Source: Leptospiraceae bacterium (lineage in GTDB: Bacteria > Spirochaetota > Leptospiria > Leptospirales > Leptonemataceae). Taken from it: a stretch of DNA of 64,000 nucleotides. The stretch spans positions 22,360 through 86,359 of the forward strand of contig PBEB01000022.1 in assembly GCA_002717505.1 (NCBI GenBank), written 5' to 3'. The notes under the pieces are model-generated. The model was not told the DNA's origin, searched no databases, and was given only the letters and a program-made list of their open reading frames with translations. Positions within the stretch are counted from its first letter, which is position 1, and each line of letters opens with the position of its first letter. The position numbers and the translations under genes were made by a program. Positions 9,003-17,671 of this stretch are shown one piece after another.

Positions 9003-9040
9003 GGACAGGCCAATTTGTGGCCTGTCCGGACGGCTGTCAA
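9003..9040 (-). promoter_or_regulatory. Promoter with 9-bp inverted repeat (putative operator) for the MoxR/TraB-like operon
   Basis: On the minus strand TTGACA (complement of 9035-9040) lies 17 bp before CAAATT (complement of 9012-9017), and the start codon follows 9 nt later. The -10 element sits in the 7-nt centre of a perfect inverted repeat, GGACAGGCC (9003-9011) and GGCCTGTCC (9019-9027). The right arm lies in the spacer and the left arm ends at the start codon. This is the layout of a repressor operator covering the -10. The repeat would also form a hairpin touching the AUG if transcription began further upstream. The divergent gene at 9083 would share the region. Confidence 0.55.
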
Positions 9041-9082
9041 GATCGGCTTGACCCTGCCGCTTTCCATGCGGTCCATACCGGT

Positions 9083-10993
9083 ATGCGCTTCCTCAAGACC
9101 TCCCTGTTTGTAACCTTCATTCTATCTCTTGCAGCGCCGCTACTGGCGGAAACCCATTCCTACAGCAGCGAAACGGCGATGAGCCGAGATGCTGCGGCTC
9201 AGGAATTCATGGATCGATTCATGGAAGAGCAGGGGGCTGAAGCGCATATACCCGGCGCGCTGGTGGCCATCGTTCGGAACGGAAAGCTGGTACTTCTGAA
9301 GGGCTACGGCGATGCGCATCTGAGGGACGGCAAGAGAGTCCATCCGGAATCCACCTATTTCCGCGTAGGAAGCATTTCAAAAACCTTCGTAGCCCTGGGC
9401 ATCCTTCAGTTGCTGGAGCAGGACAAGATCCGTCTGGATCAGGATGTGGCGGAGATTCTGCCGGAGCTGGGTGTCAGACTGGAGTATCCGGTGACAATCC
9501 GACAACTGGTGACCCATACAGCTGGTTTCGACGAAAGACTGATTGGTCTGGGTGCCTCGCCGGAGGAAGATCTACCGCCCCTGAAGAGAATTGTAGAAGA
9601 GCATTACCCCGGGCAGATCGCCAGGCCTGGAAGCTACTACAACTATTCCAACTACGGATTCATGGTGCTGGCCGCTGTCCTGGAAGAGGTCAGCGGCCAG
9701 GATTTTCTGAGTTTCCAGAAGAGCCAGGTCTTGAAGGAGCTGGGAATCCAGGCAAACTTCTCATCGCTGGAAATCGATTCCGATAAAATCTCGGCCAGTT
9801 ATATTATGGGACCGGATGAGCAGAGGATGGAAATGGCCCCCATGCGACTCCGCTATTTTCCGGTGGGATCGCTTTATGCAACGGGTCGGGATATGGCGGA
9901 CTATCTGGTGGCCCTCAGTAATGGATTTCCTGACCGCCGGGTTCTCTCGGAGCAAGGTTATGCAACCTTGATCGCCAACCACTTTCGCCCGGCTGAAGGT
10001 ATACCAGGTTCTGCCTTTAGCTTTTACGAAAGGGATCTCCGAGGCCTTCGCATGTTGGAGCACGGTGGGGACTGGGAGGCATTCTCCAGTTTGATCTCGT
10101 TTTCTCCGGAGAGGCGAACCGGCATCTTCTTTTCCAGCAACGGCTCTACCGATCCCTTGATTCGCGAAAAGCTAATGGTAGCTTTTGCAGATTACCTGGA
10201 GCTAAAGCAACCGGATCTTCCTTCAGCTAAGAAATCGGAGTTATCCCTGGATTCCTATGCGGGTTCCTACCGTTATGCGCGCTATGAGCATAACGGCTTG
10301 TTAAAAGTGGGGGGCCTGCCCATGCAGGTGGATGTAAAGGTGGAAGGAGATACCTTGATGGCCAGCTTCCCGGCGGAATTTCGGGAGCCCATTCGCCTGC
10401 GGCCGGTGGGCGGACATGTTTTTCAGAGCGATGACCCACCGGTGAAAATCGCCTTCGACGTGGAGGATGGAGAAGCCAGAGGAATTTCTGGAACGTATCT
10501 GGTACCGTTTTATCTGGAAAGAATCAGCCCGATGGAAGGAATGCAAGTGGTTGTTCCGCTCACCGCATTCGCAGTTATCATGATGCTGGGTTGTTTGTTC
10601 GCTCCCGTGGCGCGCAAGCTCTATATTCGATTCACCGGCAACGAACCTCCGGAATTGGAACCGGAAGCGCAGGAAGAGGAACAAAAGATATTTCGTCTCA
10701 TGGTGGCCACTGCCTGGGCTCACGTACTCTTTCTTTTAGGAGCCCAAATTCACATGGGGGTACTACAGCAACAAATTGTAGAGGGCATTCCTGGCAGCCT
10801 GGAAGCGCTGTTTTATCTTCCCTACGGCCTGCTCCTGCTCACTATCTTTCTAGCGATTCGCATTCCCAGAGTCTGGAATGCATTTAGCTGGGGAGCCGGT
10901 CTAAAGCTCTTCTACACATTGGTTGCTGCAGCAGGCATAGTCTTCTTTCAATTGCTCTGGTACTGGAACCTGCTGGCCCCTATACGAGATTAA
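9083..10993 (+). CDS. Serine beta-lactamase-fold hydrolase (class C/esterase type) with C-terminal membrane helices
   Basis: Exported enzyme of the beta-lactamase/AmpH/EstB superfamily (PF00144). A signal peptide (TSLFVTFILSLAAPLLAE) is followed by the catalytic domain with the S-x-x-K tetrad SISK at 97-100 and the Y-x-N motif YSN at 188-190; 'LEHGGDWEAFSS' matches the third box (HGG). After about residue 385 comes a beta-sandwich-like linker domain, then several membrane helices (VVPLTAFAVIMMLGCLF; HVLFLLGAQIHMG; YLPYGLLLLTIFLAI; LFYTLVAAAGIVFFQLLWY). The active site should therefore face the periplasm while anchored in the inner membrane. The frame is open from 9017, but the ATG at 9083 gives a clean signal peptide. 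It could be a D-amino-acid peptidase, esterase or penicillin-binding enzyme; resistance to beta-lactams should not be assumed. Confidence 0.85.
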   Translation: MRFLKTSLFVTFILSLAAPLLAETHSYSSETAMSRDAAAQEFMDRFMEEQGAEAHIPGALVAIVRNGKLVLLKGYGDAHLRDGKRVHPESTYFRVGSISKTFVALGILQLLEQDKIRLDQDVAEILPELGVRLEYPVTIRQLVTHTAGFDERLIGLGASPEEDLPPLKRIVEEHYPGQIARPGSYYNYSNYGFMVLAAVLEEVSGQDFLSFQKSQVLKELGIQANFSSLEIDSDKISASYIMGPDEQRMEMAPMRLRYFPVGSLYATGRDMADYLVALSNGFPDRRVLSEQGYATLIANHFRPAEGIPGSAFSFYERDLRGLRMLEHGGDWEAFSSLISFSPERRTGIFFSSNGSTDPLIREKLMVAFADYLELKQPDLPSAKKSELSLDSYAGSYRYARYEHNGLLKVGGLPMQVDVKVEGDTLMASFPAEFREPIRLRPVGGHVFQSDDPPVKIAFDVEDGEARGISGTYLVPFYLERISPMEGMQVVVPLTAFAVIMMLGCLFAPVARKLYIRFTGNEPPELEPEAQEEEQKIFRLMVATAWAHVLFLLGAQIHMGVLQQQIVEGIPGSLEALFYLPYGLLLLTIFLAIRIPRVWNAFSWGAGLKLFYTLVAAAGIVFFQLLWYWNLLAPIRD

Positions 10994-11328
10994 GGAAGCG
11001 AAAGCGGAAACCTCAGATTGCCAATAACGAGTCAGCCGCGACAGGTTCCAGCCAGGGCCCATGGGGCCCGCTCATTGCTTATTCCGCTGTTGAATTGATC
11101 TATAGAGCCCACTTCTCCGTGTCTCGCCGTTCCGTGGATGCATGGGGCCCTCTGACCCGGCATCGTAGTGAGCGATGCTGGAAACAGGTATCGAACTCTT
11201 TGGACGACTACGATGAGGTCGCGCACAGGCCGCTGGAGACGGAAGACTTTCAGGCTCCGTCCCTCTGAAGAGCTGGACCCGGGCTGGTAATGCTCCGGGC
11301 CCCTTTGCGTGCCGGTTTGACAGCGCTT
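10994..11328. other. 335-bp intergenic gap with short direct and inverted repeats
   Basis: No convincing gene was found. It holds two direct copies of CATGGGGCCC (11060-11069 and 11141-11150), the first within the near-palindrome GGGCCCATGGGGCCC, and a hairpin GCATCG/CGATGC around 11160-11180. It lies between convergent genes. No T-rich terminator is evident. Confidence 0.4.
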
Positions 11329-11778
11329 CTACTTCACCGGTTGGCCCTGGGAAAGGATCTTAATGGATTTTCCCGGGAAATTGTGCGAAATGGATTGTTC
11401 GATCTGTGCATGAATGGACTTGGCTCTGCAGGAATCTCCATCCGGAATATTGGAAAAATCCGCAATTATGGTCTGCCCTTCTTCCTTGATGGAAACGAGC
11501 TTGGTTCCTCGATCGATAGCGCTGTAGGCTCCTTCCAGGGTTTCGCGGCTGGTAGGTCCATCGAGCAGGGCCTTCAGGACCGCTTCCGGGGTCCTGGACT
11601 GCACTTCCCGGTCCAATGGCTCCACTGCAGCGCAGTCGGCCCCGCCACTTGCTGACATGAAGATTTGAACGGTTGCCGGGCCCGCCGGCTCCGGTGCTGG
11701 CTCGGGCTCCGGGGAGCATTGAAAGCACAATGCCAGGATTCCGGTCAGCGCCAGGGTATGTAATCTATATTGCCTCAC
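11329..11778 (-). CDS. GerMN-domain lipoprotein
   Basis: Lipoprotein of 149 residues. A short signal ending 'ILALCFQC' places the lipidated Cys near residue 20, followed by a Pro/Glu linker (SPEPEPAPEPAG). The rest matches the GerMN fold: 'VQIFMSA', 'LDREVQSRTPEAVLKALLDGP', 'GTKLVSIKEEGQTIIADFSN' and 'IHAQIEQSISHNF'. GerMN domains occur in spore germination proteins and, outside spore formers, in envelope proteins of unknown role. The start is GTG at 11778. The gene lies 41 bp downstream of another exported minus-strand gene and is probably co-transcribed with it. Confidence 0.8.
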   Translation of the reverse strand: MRQYRLHTLALTGILALCFQCSPEPEPAPEPAGPATVQIFMSASGGADCAAVEPLDREVQSRTPEAVLKALLDGPTSRETLEGAYSAIDRGTKLVSIKEEGQTIIADFSNIPDGDSCRAKSIHAQIEQSISHNFPGKSIKILSQGQPVK

Positions 11779-11819
11779 AGTATCTTATCGGTGGTTTGGG
11801 CCGATTTCCATGAGCGTTC

Positions 11820-12308
11820 TCAGGGAGCCAGTTCCCACTTTTCTACTTTGTTTCTGACTCCAAGGCCCTGTTCTGCAATGCTCAAGCTGACATTTAGCGG
11901 TCTACCGGGAGTGGCCAGTCGTGCCAGTTGCATCATCTTGTCGCAGAGCGATTTATTGGACATCTGCTGAAGTCGGAACCATCCCTTGAGTTCCCAGTCT
12001 TCATCTTCGTTCAGCATGTAGTGCTCTACGCGGTACAGATCTGCAGGTTCTACGCGATCATCCTCATACTCAACTTCAGAATTCACACCACAGGAAAGAA
12101 CAACCGCATGCATACCGGGGGTGTATTCATCATTGGTGCCCCAGAGCATTCCGGGTACTTTGGCTTTTTTCGGATACAGCCAGATTACGTTGGTGTCTTC
12201 AGCTTCCGATTTCACAAGCTGGATATCAAACCTGGTATCAGCCCACAGTGCCGATGAGCTGAACAGCGCCAGCAGCATCGATAGTACCAACATTCGGTTT
12301 AGTTTCAT
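11820..12308 (-). CDS. Exported protein of unknown function
   Basis: Protein of 162 residues with a clear Sec signal peptide (MLVLSMLLALFSSSALWA, cleavage after the second Ala) and a mature acidic domain holding two Cys (in VLSCGV and SLCDKM) that could form a disulfide. A good Shine-Dalgarno (AGGAG) lies 7 nt before the ATG at 12308. No family recognised. It is first in a likely two-gene unit with the GerMN lipoprotein. Confidence 0.75.
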   Translation of the reverse strand: MKLNRMLVLSMLLALFSSSALWADTRFDIQLVKSEAEDTNVIWLYPKKAKVPGMLWGTNDEYTPGMHAVVLSCGVNSEVEYEDDRVEPADLYRVEHYMLNEDEDWELKGWFRLQQMSNKSLCDKMMQLARLATPGRPLNVSLSIAEQGLGVRNKVEKWELAP

Positions 12309-12436
12309 TGCAATCTCCTGAACAAGGGGCAGAGTCCAAATAGTGGCCCCGAATAGTCAGACGAGACTGAGGCCTGTATGGTTACGGTAAAATAAATTTT
12401 CCTCGCTTCCTGCCATGGCCAGAGCATCCGAGGAGC

Positions 12437-13507
12437 ATGAGACGAACCATAAATCGGCGTTCCAGGAAGGCTGGACTGCCTCCAGGCAGCCTGGTGCACA
12501 TCGGGCATGGGACCGGTGATACTGAGCTCAGCGGGATTCGCTATAGTTCTGGCGGCGCTCATCCCATACTTTTCCAGGAAGGATCCAGATCCTCTCGCTC
12601 AGATGTGCCCTCACCGGAAAGGGAGGGAGTGCTGTGGCTACAGGTTCGTGGAGTGACCGACGCAAGCACAATTCAAAAGATCGGTGAGATATATAGACTT
12701 CATCCTCTTCTTCTGGAAGATGTAATGAATACGGACCAGAGACCCAAGGTGGAGGATTACGGTGACCATCTGTTTGTTGTACTTCGAGGGCTTCATTTTG
12801 ATACGACTCGCGGACTACAGCAGAACCAGGTATGTCTCGTACTGGGAAAAGACTATGTGATTAGCTTTGAAGAGTCCGACGAAGAGCGCAATTTTGAGGG
12901 CGTGGAACATCGTCTCATGGATGGGCGCGGCAGATTGCTTCAGGAAGGAGCAGATTACCTGCTCTATTCTCTCCTGGATTCCGTAGTGGATCATTACTTT
13001 GCCGTGCTCGAAAGTGTTTCGGATGAGATCGAAATGCTGGAAGATGAAGTGCTGTCAGGGAAGGAAAATCTTCTGCCCGCCATACATCGACTGAAACGTG
13101 AGCTCATCTCTTTGCGTAAGAGCATCTGGCCTCTGCGGGAAGCCCTGGTCTTCCTGGATCGGCAGCACTCATCGTTAATTGATGAAGACCTGTCTGTGTT
13201 CTTTCGCGACATCTACGATCATTGCATTCACATCGTAGATACAATCGAATCCTTTCGAGATATGCTTTCCGGCCTTCTCGACGTGCATCTTTCCTCAATC
13301 AGCACAAGGTTGAACCAGGTGATGAAACTGCTTACATTGATTACAACAATCTTTATGCCCATGACTCTCATCACGGGAATCTACGGGATGAATTTCGAGC
13401 GAATGCCATTTCTGCACAGTAATTATGGATTTCCCATGATTATTGGAATTATGGCGATGATTTCCGGAAGTATGATCTATTTCTTTCGAAAGAAGCGATG
13501 GCTTTAG
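12437..13507 (+). CDS. corA: CorA magnesium/cobalt transporter
   Basis: CorA-family divalent cation channel of 356 residues, the usual length. The N-terminus 'KAGLPPGSLVHIG' is typical of the Thermotoga-type CorA cytoplasmic domain, followed by 'HPLLLEDVMNTDQRPKVEDYGDHLFVVL', given here as parts: 'HPLLLEDVMN' and 'RPKVEDYGDHLFVVLR'. The C-terminus has two membrane helices separated by the signature GMN in 'ITGIYGMNFERMP', and ends with basic residues (FFRKKRWL). The channel acts in the inner membrane as a pentamer. The purines GAGGAG lie directly before the ATG, closer than normal, so the exact start is slightly uncertain. It is monocistronic. Confidence 0.95.
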   Translation: MRRTINRRSRKAGLPPGSLVHIGHGTGDTELSGIRYSSGGAHPILFQEGSRSSRSDVPSPEREGVLWLQVRGVTDASTIQKIGEIYRLHPLLLEDVMNTDQRPKVEDYGDHLFVVLRGLHFDTTRGLQQNQVCLVLGKDYVISFEESDEERNFEGVEHRLMDGRGRLLQEGADYLLYSLLDSVVDHYFAVLESVSDEIEMLEDEVLSGKENLLPAIHRLKRELISLRKSIWPLREALVFLDRQHSSLIDEDLSVFFRDIYDHCIHIVDTIESFRDMLSGLLDVHLSSISTRLNQVMKLLTLITTIFMPMTLITGIYGMNFERMPFLHSNYGFPMIIGIMAMISGSMIYFFRKKRWL

Positions 13508-13637
13508 AGCGTGGGCGGAGTTGCTTTTCACTGGAAAAAGTCGACCCCTGAATGGAATGCGAGAATCCACGATTGGTCGCTAATGCAGGGTTCTCCATTA
13601 AGCTAGCGTTTGCGCACCCTTGTTTCAGAGATAGAAA

Positions 13638-14414
13638 TCATAATCCGGTTTCTTTTATTATACGATCGGCTACCATCCGACCTCCGCTGTTAGAAACATG
13701 AATCCCATCGGACCAGCGAACAGGTTTCTCTTTGCTCAAATAATTGGTGTGGATGTAGCTTCCGCAGCCGGAGTTCTGAATCTTTCTTTCATAGAAAGCA
13801 TTGAAGAGACGAGTTTTATTATGGTACCCTTCTGGCTTCATGGGTGGCATACCAATCCAGTAAACTCTTCTAGTTTCGTTGCATAAACGTCCAAAGAATT
13901 CATCGAATCTCAATGCATATTGCTGCCACCATTGCGCAACATCCGGGCCATAGTGAAGTCGTTTGCCTTCGTATTTCAGCCAGCGACCGTCGTTGGAACC
14001 CAGCATAACGATGATAACGTCAAACTGGCCCAGGGACAGTAGCTCCTGGCTCTTGTATTGCCAGTCAAAGAAGTGAGTCCAGGTCAGGCCTGTGGATTTT
14101 TTCACGAAGTACTGCACTGAGTAGCCCCGGGACTCCAGACTCTTTTTCAGAGCCGGACCAATTCCAAATTGCATCATGGAATCTCCGATGATCAGAACTT
14201 CTGGTTTTTTTCCGGGGTTTAGCGATGCGTTGCCATTTCCCCGATCGTCATCCGATATTCGCGATTCCTCCGCCCCTGTATGGGCTGGCCCGGCGCTATT
14301 TGCATTCTGAGAATCGCAGCCCGAAGCCAGAGATAATAGAAAAAGGAAACCGGCCAGAAGCCAGAGATTTGACGTTAATCCGATGGTACTTCGATAAGCG
14401 CGAAGGGAATTCAT
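13638..14414 (-). CDS. SGNH/GDSL-hydrolase lipoprotein (DUF459-like)
   Basis: Lipoprotein of 258 residues: signal helix LLAGFLFLLSLASGC with the lipobox Cys near 33, an acidic linker, then an SGNH hydrolase domain. The blocks are block I 'VLIIGDSMMQFG' (catalytic Ser), block III 'IIVMLGSNDGR' (oxyanion Asn) and the C-terminal 'WSDGIHVSNSGG' (catalytic Asp-x-x-His). DUF459-type enzymes act on cell-envelope polysaccharides or peptidoglycan, often as O-acetyl transfer partners. It lies 30 bp downstream of the membrane protein gene at 14445 and is probably co-transcribed. The substrate is unknown. Confidence 0.82.
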   Translation of the reverse strand: MNSLRAYRSTIGLTSNLWLLAGFLFLLSLASGCDSQNANSAGPAHTGAEESRISDDDRGNGNASLNPGKKPEVLIIGDSMMQFGIGPALKKSLESRGYSVQYFVKKSTGLTWTHFFDWQYKSQELLSLGQFDVIIVMLGSNDGRWLKYEGKRLHYGPDVAQWWQQYALRFDEFFGRLCNETRRVYWIGMPPMKPEGYHNKTRLFNAFYERKIQNSGCGSYIHTNYLSKEKPVRWSDGIHVSNSGGRMVADRIIKETGL

Positions 14415-14444
14415 ATGTACGGGAATTGCGTAGCCCGCTCCCGG

Positions 14445-15188
14445 TCAGCCTTTTTTTCGCTTCCTGCGATGCCAGAGGATCGCTCCGAGGATTGCCAGAA
14501 TGACCAGGATCGCCAGGCCCAGAAACCAGAGGCGCTGTTGATACTCTTCTTCAGAGATGGTGTTTTCCGGAGGAGCAATCCAGGAGAAACCGGCCAGGAG
14601 TTCTTCTACAAGTTGGCGAGCTCTGGCTTCATTGCCCTGAAACAGTCCGCCTGGAGGAATGGCAATGACACGATATTCCAGGTTTCGCGTGGCCAGATAA
14701 GCCTCTATGCTCTGCAGCTTTTTCCCCTGGGAATACCGAGTATTGGAGTACAAAATCCCCGAGATCCGGGATTCCATATGTAGAGTTTTGATTTCCTGCA
14801 CCCCTGGGCGTGAAAGGATTTCGGACGATCGATTGGTACGGTTTTCATTGTAGGTACAGAATACGGCAAGTTCCAGGCCTTGAAGATCTCGTGCCAGCAG
14901 GGAAGTTCGTGTTTCTTCAACTATTTGAAAGCCCGCTGGAACATAGAATGCCACATTGCAGGGTTCGATAACATGGGGAGTGGCCCGGGCAAACAAAGAG
15001 TGCTGAGAGGCGACGGTAGCTATGACCAGAACCACCGCCATCCAGAGTTTCCGGGCTCGTAGCCAGCGGGGAACCAGGAAGATTTGTCTTATTGAGTTTG
15101 CAGGCAACGGATAAGCAGCATCGCACTTCATAGTTACAGATCCCTGATTCCAGGTCTGCTCGAAACCACTTTTCGGACTTTTTCTCAA
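14445..15188 (-). CDS. Exported/membrane protein of unknown function with C-terminal anchor
   Basis: Protein of up to 247 residues. An N-terminal hydrophobic segment (KLWMAVVLVIATVASQHSLF) acts as a signal or anchor, a soluble domain carries three Cys (in EPCNVAFYV and AVFCTY), and the C-terminal helix LWFLGLAILVILAILGAILW is followed by a basic stop-transfer tail (HRRKRKKG). That topology suggests a periplasmic domain held by one or two inner-membrane helices. An internal ATG at 15131 is an alternative start, since the first 19 residues are not protein-typical. No family recognised. Likely operon with the SGNH lipoprotein. Confidence 0.7.
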   Translation of the reverse strand: MRKSPKSGFEQTWNQGSVTMKCDAAYPLPANSIRQIFLVPRWLRARKLWMAVVLVIATVASQHSLFARATPHVIEPCNVAFYVPAGFQIVEETRTSLLARDLQGLELAVFCTYNENRTNRSSEILSRPGVQEIKTLHMESRISGILYSNTRYSQGKKLQSIEAYLATRNLEYRVIAIPPGGLFQGNEARARQLVEELLAGFSWIAPPENTISEEEYQQRLWFLGLAILVILAILGAILWHRRKRKKG

Positions 15189-15333
15189 GCCCTGTTATCG
15201 AAGCCATGCCCCGGCCAAACTTTGCGTTGGCCGACCTGGGAATTTTCGTTAATCTTAACTGTCTTGAATTTGCCGGGGGCCTGCATTACATTGGCCATCG
15301 CTATTCGCAATTCTTCTATATTGAGGTTCTAAA

Positions 15334-16569
15334 ATGGTTTCACGGATTAGCCTGGTGCTTCTACTTTTTACTCTTCCTTTCACTGCCAGCTGCGAAGGGT
15401 TGCGGGCCACACTTATCGGGTGGTTCTCTCCGGAGTACGCGCCTGAGGGAAAGATTACCGACCTGAAGCCCGAATTCTCCGGGCCCGATGCGAATCGAAA
15501 ACAGATCAACATTCAATTGGCGGAAATGGCCACCGGGTATCCTCAGATTACCGAACTTGTATTTCATCCCGCTTCAGACCGGCACCTGTTCGTGGTGCAG
15601 AAAAATGGAAAACTGTCGCTTCTGGATTTGAAATCGGGAAAGGCCCGGGAGGTCTTAAAACTTCAGGTGCCAGTTGTTTCCGAGCAGGGACTTCTGGGTA
15701 TGGCCATTCATCCGGAGTTCCAGAAGAATGGCTTTATCTTTTTAAATTACTCGGTGGAGGACGGTGATCGTCGTTTTAGTCGGGTCTCTCGATGGAAGCT
15801 GGACAATCCTGCGGACGTCTTTGCTCCCGGAAGACTGAGCGGCGAAAAGGTCTTCATGGAAGTGGATCAACCCTATCAGAATCATAATGCCGGTCGCCTG
15901 GATTTTGGACCCGATGGCATGCTGTATATTGGATGGGGCGATGGCGGATGGCGGGATGACCCGGACGAAAACGGACAGAATCCTCGAACACTCCTGGGCG
16001 CCATGCTTCGAATCGACGTAGATAAAGAAGAAGACGGTAAACCCTATGCGATTCCAGCGGACAATCCTTACTTCACAACACATCCTCAGTGGGCCCGAGA
16101 AGTGTGGGCCATCGGTTTACGAAATCCATGGAAATACAGTTTCGATCCCCAGGGTCGATTGATTGTGGCCGACGTTGGTCAGGACGCCTGGGAAGAGGTT
16201 TCGGTCATTGAAAAAGGGGATAACCTGGGCTGGAATACCATGGAGGCCAACCATTGTTTTGATCCGGAAGAGGGCTGCAATCGATCCGGTCTGAAACCAC
16301 CGGTGTTTGAATACGGCCATGAAGAAGGACAGTCCATCACAGGCGGCTACGTCTATATGGGAAGTCGCACAGAGTTGAAGGGCAAATACATCTTCGGGGA
16401 TTTTGTAAAAGGGCGTATCTGGGCCATCGATATTCCCGCGGAGAATCAGATGGTGGAAGCGTACGCTCTGGGAAAATGGCCGCTTTTAATTTCTACCTTT
16501 GCCCGGGATTCCAAAGGTGAGGTCTACGTCGCGGATTTCGCCTCGGGAAAGATTTACAGAATTCTTTAA
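15334..16569 (+). CDS. PQQ-dependent sugar (glucose/sorbosone) dehydrogenase-like beta-propeller lipoprotein
   Basis: Exported protein of 411 residues with a lipobox-like signal (LVLLLFTLPFTASC, Cys near 20). The mature part is a six-bladed propeller of the GSDH family: 'GLLGMAIHPEFQKNGFIFLNY', 'HNAGRLDFGPDGMLYIGWGD', 'PRTLLGAMLRIDVD', 'REVWAIGLRNPWKYSFDPQG', 'IVADVGQDAWEEVSVIEKG' and 'GGYVYMG'. These include the conserved His of the catalytic loop and the calcium/PQQ-region residues. It probably oxidises an aldose or related alcohol in the periplasm using PQQ, if PQQ is available. A TGAGGT Shine-Dalgarno lies 8 nt upstream. Family members called HHIP-like or YliI-like are alternatives. Confidence 0.87.
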   Translation: MVSRISLVLLLFTLPFTASCEGLRATLIGWFSPEYAPEGKITDLKPEFSGPDANRKQINIQLAEMATGYPQITELVFHPASDRHLFVVQKNGKLSLLDLKSGKAREVLKLQVPVVSEQGLLGMAIHPEFQKNGFIFLNYSVEDGDRRFSRVSRWKLDNPADVFAPGRLSGEKVFMEVDQPYQNHNAGRLDFGPDGMLYIGWGDGGWRDDPDENGQNPRTLLGAMLRIDVDKEEDGKPYAIPADNPYFTTHPQWAREVWAIGLRNPWKYSFDPQGRLIVADVGQDAWEEVSVIEKGDNLGWNTMEANHCFDPEEGCNRSGLKPPVFEYGHEEGQSITGGYVYMGSRTELKGKYIFGDFVKGRIWAIDIPAENQMVEAYALGKWPLLISTFARDSKGEVYVADFASGKIYRIL

Positions 16570-17040
16570 TTCCATGTCGGGAACTGCGGTCGGCCAGCGC
16601 CTGTGCCCTGGGCACAGGTGGCTACCTGAGTCGGCTAGTCTTCCGTGGAATACCGCCTTGAACAAGACGCAGGTCAGTCCGTCTCCTTCAATTGTCACAC
16701 CGAAAAGGTGGTCCCAGGTGGAGCTTCAGCCAATTGCTTGAGCCAGTGATTCTATGGGTCTTTTTCCGCGGATATTGGGCCGAATGCGGTGATTACTCCG
16801 GTTATCGAACTCCAGGCAGAACCGTTCTCCGGCGGGTTCTGGGTTCAGGCCTGCAACGCTGGGTCGGCAATCCGATTTTTTTGGGGATGAAGGCACAGTT
16901 TTTGCCGCCAGAGACTAATTTTTTTCCAGGAAGCCCCGATTTTTTGGAGGATACCGGCAGGGGTTTTGCTACTCTGGCGGTACGGAGCGGTATCAGATCA
17001 AGTACCTGAGTATCGGTCCATTTTTTATGTGGAGGTGTGT
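16570..17040. other. 471-bp intergenic region with a 19-nt palindrome and several T-tracts
   Basis: No credible gene. A perfect inverted repeat CCTGTGCCC-T-GGGCACAGG spans 16600-16618, 31 nt after the dehydrogenase stop codon. It is followed by no T-run, so it is not a standard terminator. Downstream are T-tracts of 6-7 T near 16873, 16918 and 16940 and another at 17020, giving potentially curved DNA ahead of the HEAT gene. The open frame here on the plus strand lacks protein-like composition. Confidence 0.5.
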
Positions 17041-17589
17041 ATGCGGACCCTTCCCGTCACACTGACGCTATTGTTTGCCAGTCTGGGAGTTGTGGATGCA
17101 GAAACCACTTCCCAGAATGCTCCAGTAGGTCTACAGCAGGAGTTAGTTCAGATTCGGCAGTTGTTAATCAACCCGCCGGAAGGCGAACTGTCCGACCTGA
17201 AAACCGCCGTTTCCAGCCATAGTGCAGATCCGGCTCACGCTTTGATGCAACTGGCTGCAGACCAGACAAATCTTGCGCGCGTTCGCATTCTTTCGCTTGC
17301 TCTCCTTTCCGAGTATCCCGGACCGGAAGTGAAAGCCTATTTGCTCTCGCTGGTCTCCGATGAATCGGCGCATCCCACGTTTCGCGGCTGGGCCCTGCAA
17401 AGCTATGCTCGGGGATTTGCCGATGCCGAACCCGAACAGGTCAAGGACACAGTCACTCCGTATCTTTCCGACCTGGAACCTGGTCTTCGAGCCCGAGCGG
17501 AGATGTCCATGGAGTACATGGTTAAGAATCGCTCCACCGGAGGATCGGACCCCATGAAACCCATGATTTCACTGTTGCTTCAGGACTGA
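17041..17589 (+). CDS. Exported HEAT-repeat-like protein
   Basis: Protein of 182 residues: signal peptide (LPVTLTLLFASLGVVDA), a short helix, then an alpha-solenoid of three or four HEAT-like pairs ('ARVRILSLALLSEYPGPEVKAYLLSL', of which the hallmark is the buried Leu/Ala spacing, and 'WALQSYARGFADAEPEQV', 'GLRARAEMSMEYMV'). These scaffolds mediate protein contacts, here outside the cytoplasm. The ATG at 17041 has a strong Shine-Dalgarno (GGAGGT); upstream frame extension to 16966 is not protein-like. No neighbour defines its role. Confidence 0.75.
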   Translation: MRTLPVTLTLLFASLGVVDAETTSQNAPVGLQQELVQIRQLLINPPEGELSDLKTAVSSHSADPAHALMQLAADQTNLARVRILSLALLSEYPGPEVKAYLLSLVSDESAHPTFRGWALQSYARGFADAEPEQVKDTVTPYLSDLEPGLRARAEMSMEYMVKNRSTGGSDPMKPMISLLLQD

Positions 17590-17671
17590 CGAAGCGGACA
17601 ATCCCGTCCTTTTTGCACCGTTCTCTAGAAATTCGGTAGGCCGGGATCAGGATGGAGCGTCTAAATCTTCA

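Noticed and set aside
9083-10993. Possible antibiotic-resistance beta-lactamase
   Set aside because: The protein has the fold and SxxK/YxN motifs but also a long linker and C-terminal membrane helices, typical of the broad hydrolase group. Nothing in the sequence supports resistance.
11032-11226. Minus-strand frame of 64 codons in the 10994-11328 gap
   Set aside because: Short, no Shine-Dalgarno, no protein-like pattern.
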